In this document: positions 1 through 8,544 of the stretch, piece after piece
Layout: each line of letters starts with the position of its first letter
Numbering within the stretch: position 1 is the stretch's first letter
NCBI GenBank assembly: GCA_010015675.1
Contig: ML977005.1
Span: forward strand, 437,033-455,683
DNA: 18,651 nucleotides
Origin: Byssothecium circinans
Lineage: Eukaryota; Ascomycota; Dothideomycetes; Pleosporales; Massarinaceae
Direction: 5' to 3'
Notes under the pieces: generated by a model
Told to the model about the DNA's origin: nothing
Database searches by the model: none
The model's input: the letters and a program-made list of their open reading frames with translations, nothing else
Translations under genes and position numbers: made by a program

Positions 1-90
1 ATTATATATATCTGTATTTAAAATTTCAGCTTAATAGCTCTTACATTTAAATTGTTATTAAAGGTTGAATATTTGATTTTCCTTGCCAAG

Positions 91-136
91 CTTTTAAGCG
101 GTTCGGTGGTGTGGGCGGTTCGGTGGTGCTTTACGT
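91..136 (-). mobile_element. Right terminus of a pogo/Fot1-like element (E) running off the left edge
   Basis: Read on the minus strand, the sequence after the dinucleotide TA (137-138) begins ACGTAAAG and continues into two perfect 14-nt direct repeats, CACCACCGAACCGC (115-128 and 98-111), with a 17-bp period. Elements B and C in this window also begin with TA then ACGT and carry a direct repeat with the same 17-bp period; in C it also starts at offset 9. I infer that this is one terminal inverted repeat of a related element whose body lies to the left of position 91. No transposase is visible in the 90 bases available, and the other terminus is outside the window, so it could equally be a MITE. 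The inner boundary is approximate. Confidence 0.6.
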
Positions 137-138
137 TA

Positions 139-753
139 GCTATTAAGGATAAATAATTAATACTATTATTAAGCCTTAGATTTAGTCTCTTAATTAAATA
201 TAGTCTTTAACTATTAAAGCTTAAGGTTATTATTTATTTATCTACTAAGAGATAAAGTAAAGAAGGCCTTATATATTATAGGATTAAAATCTTATAGCTA
301 TAAGTCTTAAATATTACCTATAATAGCCTAGTAGATAAGGCCTAGTAATAGGGATAATTTATTAATATATATATAAGTAGACAGTTAAATTTCTCTAGCA
401 CTCTCTTTCTTGCTGTGGCTAGTAAGCGGCGCTACTTTGCTTAGGCGCTTATCACCCTCGGCTCACCCATACCTTAGGCTGCTCACCCGCTGCTTAGTCA
501 CGTTGCCCTGCGCTCCCCTAATAGCTAATCATACTTATTTATGAGTTAGACATACCCTCATGATTTTATTAAGTCTAGACGAGAGAGATGCTTAGAGGCA
601 GGTTTTAGGCTCTAAGGCACGTTTTAGAAGTGGGGACGGAATTGTCCCTAAGGACTAGGGATGAAATAGGCCCCCTTACTATGCGCCCCCTAGTGTCCTA
701 CGACGCTAGCGCCCTCTCTCCTTAGCAAGGTAGCTTATGCTATGCCTTTGCAC
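139..753. other. Mutated noncoding DNA upstream of the DUF3435 gene
   Basis: No gene is recognised. Bases 139-370 are very AT-rich, TAG/CTA-rich and weakly self-complementary (around 264-285 against 320-346). Bases 380-750 are less AT-rich, with several CT-rich and C-rich runs, and contain no extended open frame. If the DUF3435 gene is the captain of a Starship-type element, the upstream boundary of that element would be expected here, but no terminal repeat or target duplication could be recognised. Confidence 0.4.
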
Positions 754-760
754 TATAAAA
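754..760 (+). promoter_or_regulatory. TATA-box-like element of the DUF3435 gene
   Basis: TATAAAA lies 141 nt upstream of the candidate ATG at 901. It is followed by a pyrimidine-rich leader (about 780-895), a typical arrangement for filamentous fungal promoters. That it is a promoter is inferred from position and motif only. Confidence 0.4.
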
Positions 761-1697
761 GCACGGTCGTGCTACTAGGTCAAACCTACTTAACTACCTT
801 AGCCATCATTGCAACGCTTTCTTGGCAGCATCACCATTAGTTTTTGAACCTCGTGCTATCTCTTATTCTATTTCTTACCGCAGCTTCTCATACTATTAAA
901 ATGCCGCAGAAGATTTCACTAAAGGCCTTCTTTAAGCGTGCTAGCAATAACGTGGCTATTAAGAAGAAGAAAGACGTTATTAATGAAAAGCAGGTTCTAA
1001 AAGAACTTTAGCTAAAGATAAAGAAAAACTACGCGCGCGTTGGCGCTATAGGATTAGTGAGTCTATAATAGTATCTCTAAGCCTAGTATACCTCACTAAC
1101 GTAGACTTTTAACACTAGATATGAGAAGTTGAATCTAGGAGTGAGTCTAAACAATATTAAGATATCTAAGGACTACGCTATGTCTATTGCGCTGGGAATT
1201 GAGGGTAGGTATAGTAATGAAAAGCTAGGCTTATAGACTATAGTCTAGTACTATAAAAACTTTACTACTAGCTAGAGGTAAGCTAGGATAGAGGAGGAAT
1301 AGGAAAATAGGGAGAAGAATAAAGAGGGGGAGAAGAAAGAGCTAGTAAAGGTAATAAGCCTAAACGTGACGCTGTCTACCTTAAATGTGAGTTAACTACG
1401 GCTAGCTAGGCGTTTTATGGTATTAGTACTAATTGCATAGGATAGTTCATTAAGTACGAGCTATACAATATCCTTAAGCTGCCCTTTAGAAAGAGACTGC
1501 GGTGATACGGCTCGCAAATTCATTTTCTTCACCTAGGAACACAGTAGTAGAAGAATAATTAGTTCATGCTTTTAAAGCTATGGTGTAGAGTTAAGATATA
1601 GGCTCTTATAATAGCCTATGTTTTTAGCACTTTAAGAATTAGCGAATACGTGGAATCTACATGTCGCCTTAGATCTAGTAGGGGCTTACGTTTTCAG

Positions 1698-1745
1698 GTA
1701 AGTCTGTCTTAAAGTAGCCTATATAAACTAACAGCGACGGGTTAG
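1698..1745 (+). other. Spliceosomal intron 1 of the DUF3435 pseudogene (48 nt)
   Basis: Donor CAG|GTAAGT, branch-point ACTAACA at about 1727-1733, acceptor GGTTAG|GAC. Its removal joins the codons for RGLRFQ to DIIFTIF in phase 0, exactly where DUF3435 proteins continue from one conserved block to the next. That both splice sites and the branch point survive in heavily mutated DNA supports descent from a real expressed gene. Confidence 0.7.
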
Positions 1746-1846
1746 GACATAATCTTTACTATCTTTTATAACAAGTGCGGTAATATAGAATTTGCTGTAC
1801 AACTCTAGTAAGACGTAAAGTGCATAACATTCACTCTAGACAAGAG

Positions 1847-1895
1847 GTAAAATTAATCCTTATTACGCACGCACCTAACGCTGATTACGGAATAG
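1847..1895 (+). other. Spliceosomal intron 2 of the DUF3435 pseudogene (49 nt)
   Basis: Donor AAGAG|GTAAAA, branch-point CCTAAC near 1874-1879, acceptor GGAATAG|ACT. Splicing joins codon fragment AG to A and moves from the frame of TLDK to the frame of LEHALHKG, restoring the continuous family motif LDK-R-LEHALHKG. The 49-nt length explains the change of frame without any indel. Confidence 0.7.
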
Positions 1896-3897
1896 ACTAG
1901 AGCACGCGTTGCATAAAGGTGTTAAGACTTAGCCACTATTTTATAATCTAATGCTTATGATAGTCGCTATGTGTATAGCAAGAAATATATTTAGAGATTA
2001 TAAGTTAATAGATAAGGTTCTAGCACTAGAACCTCTAGAAGACGAGCAAATGATTCAACTCCACTAGAACCTAAGCATCCGGGACCTGCCGTTCTTCAAG
2101 GGAAGTGATGGGAAGATAGAGACCGCAAGCGCATTTAGCTAATATCTTCAAGAATAGGGCTTTCATGCTGGCTACAATGAACCCCTAATAGTGCATGATT
2201 TTAGAGTAGAGGGTCTGATCCTTACTAGTACGTATACTATTTTATAGTACTCTATATACCTAACTCATGCTGTGTGCGGACAGGAATTATTCGCAGGACA
2301 CAAGAATAAAATAGGGCGGACAGCGTAACCTAGCGGTGTATCATAATTATTACGTAGCTAATAATGCTAGAGTAGACGGCCAGGCTACCTTCTTCCATGA
2401 TAAAGACTATTACATAGACATTACGGACCTTTTCTGTTCCTTGCTTATTACTTAGAACCTAGAGCTATGGCAGTCGCTACTAGTAGAAAAGCAGCATAAG
2501 CTTAAGCAGAGCGCTAAGTTCAAGGATATTAAAGTGGAACTTAAGGATCTTCCTTTAGACGACGCACTATCAAAGAATAAACGCAAGGAGTTGTAGGCTT
2601 AGAAACGAAAGCTAATCTTGGAAGCGCTCTATAGGTGTTAGGGAGAATAGCCTACTTAACCCACGAGCAAAGTTAACGCCTATATAAAAGAATGCACTAG
2701 CCATCATAGAACTATATTCTAATGAGCGCGTAAACTTATACTAGTGCGTAACTATCTAGCGTCTAGCATATTTATTAAGGCCACTATACATAGTGATGTA
2801 GGCAAGGCTGTCCTCTAAGATCTAATTAAGCTTTATTCATAAGAAGAGGAAGTAGCATTCTAACTAGGTCTTGAGCTAGACAAATGCCACTGTCTGAAAA
2901 CAGGCTTTACGCGAAAGATTAATAGGTACGTAACCCTATCTATCATTCATAATGTGGCGTCTAATTAGAGAATTTCTAATAGTTAGCTAGCTACTATATA
3001 GTGGAAACACATACATAGTTACTATTAGAAGTAGCTTAAGAAAAGTCATGAGTTCATAGAGTTTTACTTCCTTTATAGTGGATGGTTCATTGACTAAGAG
3101 GAATAAAATGCTTATTGCCAAACCTATTTAGATAAGCCTAAAATGATCCCTACGCAGTGTAACCCACTAATCTACGGAGGAACGCTTGCTACTCTAGGGT
3201 TCTATCCTAACTGTTTAGGCGATGAGTTCCTACCCCCTAAAGTGCGAATGCGGCAGTTCCTTAAGACGGCTAAATAGAAAGACTATATCTACAATTAGTA
3301 TTTTAAAGATTCTAAGGCACTAATATGCCCTCTAAGTAAGCTTCATTATAGAGAGTTATTTACGTTATTGCAGGAACTTTAGTTTCATCTTAAAGACGTC
3401 TACTGTGTTAATTTTAGGAGTACTCTTAAAAGGTCTAGGTTGGTGGGCGAAGGGAGACCTAGACCTACCAAGTGGACATACGCTAGTAGAAGACGGTTAT
3501 TAAGATAGAAGAGAGAAGATCTAACATATAAATTTATTAATAAAAGTAATATGATTTAGAACTAAGGGAAGAGGTTAACATCTTATCTTACTCTACTTAA
3601 ACCCCTATCTTCTACTAGCTTAGGCTCTTTACTAATCTTAGATATTATGTTAGATTAAACTAAAAGCGAAGATAATACACCACTATTCTTATAGTGTGGC
3701 GAATTAAAGAATAGACCTAATAATAAAGATACTCTTAGTAATAGAGCCGATGATAAGGATTAAGAGCATATTAGTAAGATTAACTATCTAGAGAGCAATT
3801 ACCTACAAACTCTAATAGATAAATAGACTATATTACGTTTTCAGAGACTAGAGAAGCTAAGGTAAATAAGCAAAATAATAATTTCTAGAGTACAAGC

Positions 3898-4270
3898 TTT
3901 TATAAGGAGTTGTGGCCTAGGCTTTAGCTTAAGTGCGCTCTAGCGGCGCGCCCTAAGTCCGACCCAGCTCTTTCCACCCAAGGGGATGAAGAAGATGAAT
4001 ATGAGGTTAAGCAAGTTCTAGGGGCCCGTATCTTTAGAAGAAAGCTTAAATACCGCGTGAAATAGCTTAGCTATGACGATGATCTAAAGTGGTATAACGC
4101 AGCTAACTTTAAGAATAGCCCACATAAGCTCTATAACTTCAATAGAGCTGATCCAACCTAACCTAGACCTCTACAAAGGCTAGATCACTAGATGCAATGC
4201 TAGAAGGAGGATACAGACGTTAATGACCATCCAGATGATAACAAGCTAATAAATAGATTAGTTAGGCAGC
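3898..4270 (+). pseudogene. Degenerate chromodomain coding region
   Basis: The frame beginning at GAT 3985 reads an acidic leader EEDEYEV, then KQVLGARIFRRKLKYRVK, a TAG in place of the Trp of the VKW motif, LSYDDDLKWYNA, and NFKNSPHKLYNF. This is the order of a chromodomain: the beta-strand starting EYEVE.IL..R, then Y.VKW.GY, then W.PA.N and the C-terminal helix. Chromodomains bind methylated histone tails, chiefly H3K9me in heterochromatin. Damage includes Trp to stop in VKW and probable Gly to Ser in the GY turn. The region directly follows the DUF3435 remnant on the same strand but in another frame. It may be the C-terminus of that protein after a lost intron or indel, or a separate small gene. 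The region to about 4270 is still open in this frame and hydrophilic. The start at 3898 (KELWPRL) is approximate. Confidence 0.7.
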
Positions 4271-4321
4271 GTAGAAAACTTCGCTAAGGAGAAGGATTAG
4301 AAGTTAGGTGTTAGTAGAATG

Positions 4322-4357
4322 TTTCACCTAGATCATGATAGTAAGGCTTAGGTGAAA
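4322..4357. repeat. Inverted repeat (9-bp perfect stem) after the chromodomain region
   Basis: TTTCACCTA (4322-4330) and TAGGTGAAA (4349-4357) are perfect reverse complements separated by 18 nt. It lies about 50 nt past the last chromodomain-frame sequence. It could be an element boundary or a chance 3'-UTR hairpin; no function can be assigned. Confidence 0.5.
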
Positions 4358-4442
4358 AGTTTTCACAGATTCGAATAGTCTCGGCGTACGGTTAACGTTG
4401 CGCGCAGGGAGCGTGGAAATCGCGTTAGAGCCTTGGTATTAC

Positions 4443-4504
4443 TGCTAGTTAATACATAGATGCTAGTTAATACACGGATGCTAGTTAATACATGGATACT
4501 AGTT
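4443..4504. repeat. 18-bp minisatellite, three units plus a partial fourth
   Basis: Three tandem units start at 4443, 4461 and 4479 with core TGCTAGTTAATACA, followed by TAGA, CGGA and TGGA respectively; a partial fourth unit begins at 4497. The variation falls on a CG dinucleotide: CGGA is intact in the middle unit, C to T in the third, and both strands changed in the first. The mutation process can be seen acting on an otherwise identical template. Confidence 0.85.
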
Positions 4505-4598
4505 CGACCTACAAGGTCTTAGCTAGACTTATTGCTAGCTTTAACTTAGACTTCCTAGATTGTGCGGAGGTGCTTAGGCTAGTGTTAGATAAATAGAG

Positions 4599-4626
4599 GA
4601 TAAAGTGATAGTATTATCACGTTATC
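4599..4626. repeat. Hairpin with 12-bp arms and 4-nt loop
   Basis: GATAAAGTGATA (4599-4610), loop GTAT, then TATCACGTTATC (4615-4626), pairing at 11 of 12 positions. It lies in unassigned DNA between the chromodomain remnant and the minus-strand gene. No factor or element family is recognised. Confidence 0.6.
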
Positions 4627-5456
4627 TACTAAGACAGCATTCTCCTCTACATCACCCTTATCTAATATATGTCATTTATACTACACTGAGCTTGCCTAGT
4701 TAGGGGCTATTGCCGTGTTATCCTTCCGCCATAGTAAGCGACGGTTCATATTCATAGGCCAGAGCAGTTAACGTCGCTTAGGTTGTAGTAGGAAGGCTGT
4801 GGGCGCGTTTTTAGGATAGATAGGGTAAGGTAAGCAGGTTAGTAAGCTATTCATGCGCGAGTACTAGCCTCTAGAATCGCAGCTAGGAAGGTGCTAGGCA
4901 TGTGGACTGAGAGTAGAAGGATGAGTAAGAATAATTATTTATTATTTAAGATATTGCGCTAGTGTCTAAAGATGCTAATAGCCTAGGTAGCTAGCGCAGC
5001 TAGAGTGACTTAGCCTAGTTAGTTTTTGACCTTACTATTAAAGAAACTACTACCTAGCAACACTAATAGATACTAAATAAAGTGACGTTAACATCTTTAA
5101 TAACGTTACTAATTTACATCTAACCTCCTCCTAGCGTAATAGAAGCCTCTATAGGAGGGATCATGAACGGGCTGCTAGCGCGGTTTTCGCTGCGTGCACG
5201 GATGTAGGGACTATGCCATTTTCTCTATATTTTATATAGTAATATACATCCTATTACCACTTTATATGGCTACCCTCTGCCTTAAGTAGCTAGTACGGGG
5301 TTAATGTTGAGTTAAGTCTAAGGACACTTAGACTCATTAAACCATCAGCGTGACGCTATAAGTTATAGAAGCCTAGATCCTACGCTAGAGATTAGGCACA
5401 CTTAAGCAGCAATATCCTTAGTGAATTGTGTTGAGAGGCAACCGTCAAATGTGGGG
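4627..5456. other. Unassigned mutated DNA
   Basis: No recognisable protein, RNA or element terminus. The minus-strand frame of the 5467-6318 gene can be read onward through this stretch if stop codons are read as Gln or Trp. That is weak evidence because most frames in this TAG-rich DNA behave the same way. It may contain a C-terminal extension of that gene or simply 3' flank. Confidence 0.3.
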
Positions 5457-5466
5457 CGACAGGTTG

Positions 5467-6318
5467 TTAGCGTATGCGGATGCTAGCTATCATTGCATTA
5501 GTGACAGCGCCTTTAGTTAATTCTAGTCCTAATAAAAAACCCGTCAGCATCTTAAGAGGAATGAAAGACAAGTATACGCACTTAAATATCGTAAACATGA
5601 GTTCCAAGTCTAGCACATGTAGGACAGACCAGCTCGCTTTACGGAAACGCCGCTCCTCAAAGAACTTAATGTTAGAGACATAGAGCGTATAGGTTAGTAG
5701 CTTATTATTAAGACCTTTAATCTCGTCAACGTCGCAATCGTTGCCGTTGTGATTAGACGGAATAACTAGAAGCTGGCCACTCATTTCCTTAAACTTACAA
5801 TCAAAGTTAGCTTAAGATAGAGCAGCTATAGAGAACAAGCTCACTAGCTCCCTAGGAATGAATAGCTGGGCGTAGCTATCAGGCTTATCATCGCTATTGC
5901 TGTTAAACAAATCTTTCTCCTCCTTCTGCCCCTCCCTATGTAGCTCGTCTCAGATAACGGTCTCCCCTGCCTTAATGAAATTGACGTACATCTAGTCTAG
6001 ATTATCGCGTAACTAGTATGTTACTAGGACGCTGTGCTACACATCTCCTATCGTGTGATAGGGCTGTGCAATAGAGCTATGTGTAGAGGATGCTTCTGCG
6101 AGCTCAAATCATCAGATAGCGGATGGCAGGGTGGTAGGGTATCAGTGGTGATTATATAGGCACAACTAGTAGAGGGAAGGTGCTAGATATAGTGCCTAAA
6201 GGACAAGCTACATAGTTAATAGTTAGTAGAATCTAGAGTAACACGGCACTAGCTAGACGTTTATACGTACCGCATTCAAGGTGACCAATTCAACGTCGTA
6301 TTTAGTTGCAGAAATTAG
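5467..6318 (-). pseudogene. Decayed spliced gene of unknown function
   Basis: I do not recognise this protein. One minus-strand frame runs from about 6318 (reading YDVELVTLNA), across an intron at 6208-6270, to a stop at 5467, with in-frame TGA/TAG/TAA at positions where Trp or Gln is plausible. Readable blocks include HTIGDV, VTYQLRDNLD, MYVNFIKAGETVI, YAQLFIPRELVSLFSIAAL and FEERRFRKASW. The last 105 codons, from an ATG at 5782, have no stop at all, which is the longest uninterrupted frame in the window. The TAA at 5467 may itself be mutated, since the frame can be read further. It converges with the DUF3435/chromodomain locus and could be cargo of the same element. Alternatively it is a host gene duplicated and then mutated. 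Coding status rests on frame continuity and the intron. Confidence 0.45.
6208..6270 (-). other. Spliceosomal intron of the unknown minus-strand gene (63 nt)
   Basis: On the minus strand: donor AATGCG|GTACGT, branch-point CTAAC at about 6226-6222, acceptor TATGTAG|CTT, with 15 nt between branch A and acceptor. Length is 63 nt, so the flanking exons share a frame (phase 0), while the intron itself has three in-frame stops. Confidence 0.55.
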
Positions 6319-6902
6319 AAGGTGAGGGGAGTGTAATAAAGAGGGCTTAGAGAGAGGGTTACTAGTAGGTAAGTTAATAGTGAAGGCTGTTTACTCTTAC
6401 CATTACCCTACTTAGAGCTAGCTAAATGATCGCGCCTTCCTTTTATCCCCCCTCTTCGTCTGACCTTCATTCCAGCGCCCCCCAATTAATGATTTCACCC
6501 GTTGTTGGCCGTTTCTTGTCGTTCGTGGATGCTGAAATGTGCGCGGGCGTGGGTGTGTGGCTTGAGAGCGGTTAGCCGGCTGGCTAAGATAGAAAGTGAC
6601 TAGCTATATCACCCTAATCACTAGGCCTTTTCAAGCTCTAGGTGGGGGGCAGTGACATAGGCGGAAACATAGATAAGCACACCAGCAGATGCCATCGTCG
6701 TGATCGTTGCGCGAGGGAGGGAGGCTTGAATCCTCGTTGCTATCATAGTGGCGGCGGTGCGGCTAGTGCAGCTAGTAAGAGTAGAGGCTTCATGCGATGA
6801 AAGTAGAGGTTATTATTGTGATATTTGCGTGAGAAGAGAGGCCGCGCATGACAAGGGCAGAGGCTAGAGACGTTGTAGGATAGTAATGTCATAGTGGGTT
6901 AG
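6319..6902. other. Less-mutated noncoding interval
   Basis: No gene recognised. Compared with its surroundings, roughly 6440-6720 is richer in GC and retains many CA, TG and CG dinucleotides. It may be the promoter region of the minus-strand gene (a GATAAAA motif lies near 6454 on the minus strand) or unique DNA between repeats that was not targeted. Short open frames here are not convincing. Confidence 0.4.
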
Positions 6903-6904
6903 TA

Positions 6905-6948
6905 CAAGGGGTATATATATGTGGATTAGAAATGCCCCACCTAGCACA
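6905..6948 (+). repeat. Element A left terminal inverted repeat
   Basis: Matches the reverse complement of 8152-8195 at 38 of 44 positions. All six differences are transitions, and in every one this left copy carries the A or T. Confidence 0.92.
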
Positions 6949-7016
6949 CGGGCCATGGAAATTCATTGAAAATTCTTTACTCTAATAGAGATTTGTATAT
7001 AATTCATGAAGTAGAA

Positions 7017-8087
7017 ATGACTAAAGATGCTTTAAGCGCAACTAACATGCTAAAAACTCTATAACGCCGCCTTACCTACCAAGAATGAGCTCAAATACAC
7101 GCCCTACGCTATAACGCTCGATGGACTTACTAGCAAATATCAAAGGAGCTTAATATTCCTATTAGTATAGTTTCACACTGTGCTAATAGCCAAGTTACTC
7201 CTATAAAGAACCGCGGTTAAAAGCTTCTATTAAATACTCCTACCTGCTAACGCCTTATCTACTACGCTACGTCCTTACAAGAGCAACGGCTTAAGTCCTT
7301 TCAAGAGATAGCAAAAGAGCTTAGGATTAAAGCAGATAAAAGGACTATTATAAAGGCGTTTAATAAGGAGGGCTACTATCGATGGAAGGCTACAGAGAAG
7401 CCACTCCTTATACTAAAGCATATAGCTAACCACGTTTAGTAGGCAACTACTTGTATAGCTCTACCCTAGCCTATTTGGAATCAAGTAGTTTAGTCAGATG
7501 AGGCTGCTTTTCAAATAGGTAGAGGACGAGGGCAGGTGTTTGTTACTTAACGGCTAGAGGAGAAGTATTTATAAGCTTGTTATATACCTAAGTTTAAGGA
7601 CTATACTTGTGTATACGCTTAGGCTTGTATAGGGGGAGACGGCTTAAAAGGTCCTATCCTTAATTAGGATAAAGACCTTTAGGGGAACTTTACCTCTACC
7701 TCCTATATAGAGCGGGTTATCCCCCTTATTCAAGCCTTTATACAAGAACATGAAATCTTCCGTGTAGGGATAGGGAACGCTCTCCTTATACAGGATAACG
7801 CTTCACCTCACATAGCTAAAGCTACTAAGCTAGCTTTACATAAGAGAGCTATTCACCTACTTTGGTGGCCAGCTAATTCACCTAACCTCAATCCTATTAA
7901 AAACGTATGGAGGCTGCTTAAAGCAAGAGTATAGAAGAGATTTCCAAAAACAAAGGAGGAGCTTATAGCGTATATACGAGAGGAATGGGATAGGATTGAT
8001 ATAAGGGATATCTAAAAGTACTATATAAATATAGGAGAGCGTTATCAAGCGGTAGTAAGCAGTAGAGGTAGGCATACGCCATTTTAG
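7017..8087 (+). pseudogene. Tc1/mariner (DD34E) transposase, inactivated
   Basis: The transposase would cut and paste element A in the nucleus. From ATG 7017 a single frame of about 356 codons runs without any frameshift to TAG 8085-8087, but about 16 internal stops (mostly TAG/TAA for Gln) interrupt it. An N-terminal helix-turn-helix region reads WTY, then QISKELNIPISIV. The catalytic triad is visible: SDEAAF (Asp codon 7497-7499), IQDNASPHIAKA (Asp 7794-7796), and WWPANSPNLNPIKNVW, where the third catalytic residue, normally Glu of NPIE, is Lys (AAA, 7899-7901). The second and third positions are 35 codons apart, giving DD34E spacing. The SPD motif is also SPN. TAG 8085 may be the original stop or a mutated Gln; the frame could run about 20 codons further, towards the right repeat. 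Confidence 0.9.
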
Positions 8088-8151
8088 CTGTCTAGTTTTG
8101 TATATAAAATACACTGTATATATGATAGCTTTGATGAATTTCTATAGCCTA

Positions 8152-8195
8152 TGTGCTGGGTGGGGCATTTCCAATCCACACATGCACACCCCTTG
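8152..8195 (-). repeat. Element A right terminal inverted repeat
   Basis: Reverse complement begins CAAGGGGTGTGCATG. It is the better preserved copy: at all six differing positions it holds the G or C. Confidence 0.92.
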
Positions 8196-8197
8196 TA

Positions 8198-8438
8198 GTA
8201 TTATTGTGCGGGGAAGATAGAGATGTTACCAAGACTACATAGACCTCTATGCGGCTCCTAATTCTACGCTCGAATTTTTCTAAGCTATAAAGGGTAACTT
8301 TTAGAACTAATTCCATCACGTATAACTAGGAGGACAAAATCTTTAAACCCCGTCTCATAGGACTAGAATGATTGAAGCTAGGGAATAACGTTCCAGGAGA
8401 TAAAGTCATTGGCATCTATTATATGCAAAAATCAGTGA
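8198..8438. other. Spacer between element A and composite C
   Basis: No gene or repeat recognised in 241 bases. It keeps many CA and TG dinucleotides and belongs to the weakly mutated interval described in the findings. If C inserted at the target site of D, this would be the original left flank of D. Confidence 0.4.
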
Positions 8439-8440
8439 TA

Positions 8441-8484
8441 ACGTGTTAGTTTAGCACTTAGTAGGGTTTAGCAAATGGCGCACC
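8441..8484 (+). repeat. Element C left terminal inverted repeat
   Basis: Matches the reverse complement of 18092-18135 at 39 of 44 positions, all differences being transitions. It contains the 8-nt direct repeat GTTTAGCA at offsets 9 and 26 (period 17). It holds the ancestral C/G at four of the five differences. Confidence 0.9.
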
Positions 8485-8491
8485 CTAACTA

Positions 8492-8539
8492 ACGTGTCCG
8501 TGCGCGTAACGCCTAGATTCGCGTAACGAGCCACCCTTA
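8492..8539 (+). repeat. Element B left terminal inverted repeat
   Basis: Matches the reverse complement of 10544-10591 at 44 of 48 positions; the four differences are transitions at CG dinucleotides and this copy keeps C/G in all four. It contains CGCGTAACG at offsets 12 and 29 (period 17). Confidence 0.92.
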
Positions 8540-8544
8540 TCAAA

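Larger units (their letters stand above)
901..3897 (+). pseudogene. Degenerate DUF3435 protein (Starship captain-like tyrosine recombinase)
   Basis: DUF3435 proteins are fungal tyrosine recombinases, some of which mobilise giant Starship elements. Visible landmarks in order: a basic N-terminus from the ATG at 901; LGLQTIV then YYKNFTTS (about 1230-1270); LWCRVK; LRISEYVEST, whose Arg codon (1635-1637) fits the first catalytic Arg; RGLRFQ joined by an intron to DIIFTIFYNK; LDK-R-LEHALHKG across a second intron; HDFR (2194-2205), the box II R; AGHKN (2293-2307); a Tyr-rich NYYVANNARVDGQ (2345-2383) likely holding the nucleophile; LGLELDKCHC (about 2870-2895); NCLGDEFLPP and FHLKDVYC (about 3209-3415), typical of the zinc-finger-like C-terminus. 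From 2342 to beyond 3420 there is one frame broken only by stop codons. Frame shifts near 1000-1110, 1340 and 2310-2340 are unresolved (indels or further introns). Numerous TAG/TAA replace Gln or Trp, and a family Cys is Tyr (TGT to TAT). It is a non-functional remnant; family assignment is from remembered motifs, not a search. Confidence 0.8.
6905..8195 (+). mobile_element. Element A: Tc1/mariner DNA transposon, 1291 bp, full length
   Basis: The element is bounded by TA on both sides (6903-6904 and 8196-8197), the Tc1/mariner target duplication. It has 44-bp terminal inverted repeats beginning CAAGGGGT and encloses one transposase frame. Both ends and the whole coding frame are present, so it is structurally complete but inactivated by point mutation. 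Confidence 0.92.

Noticed and set aside
264..346. Imperfect inverted repeat suggesting a MITE
   Set aside because: Pairing is patchy in very AT-rich DNA and no TA or longer target duplication frames it.
1071..1118. Possible additional 48-nt intron in the DUF3435 gene
   Set aside because: Branch point and acceptor look good, but the donor is GTATCT and removing 48 nt does not produce the frame change needed between the flanking blocks.
5474..5683. Plus-strand open frame of 69 codons
   Set aside because: It is antisense to the 105-codon stop-free tail of the minus-strand gene and has no family resemblance.
6745..6793. Signal-peptide-like minus-strand start (MKPLLLLAALAAPPPL)
   Set aside because: It stops after 16 codons and the following frame shows no conserved features; likely chance.
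7878..8114. Minus-strand open frame of 78 codons
   Set aside because: It is antisense to the C-terminal part of the element A transposase, which has recognisable catalytic motifs.
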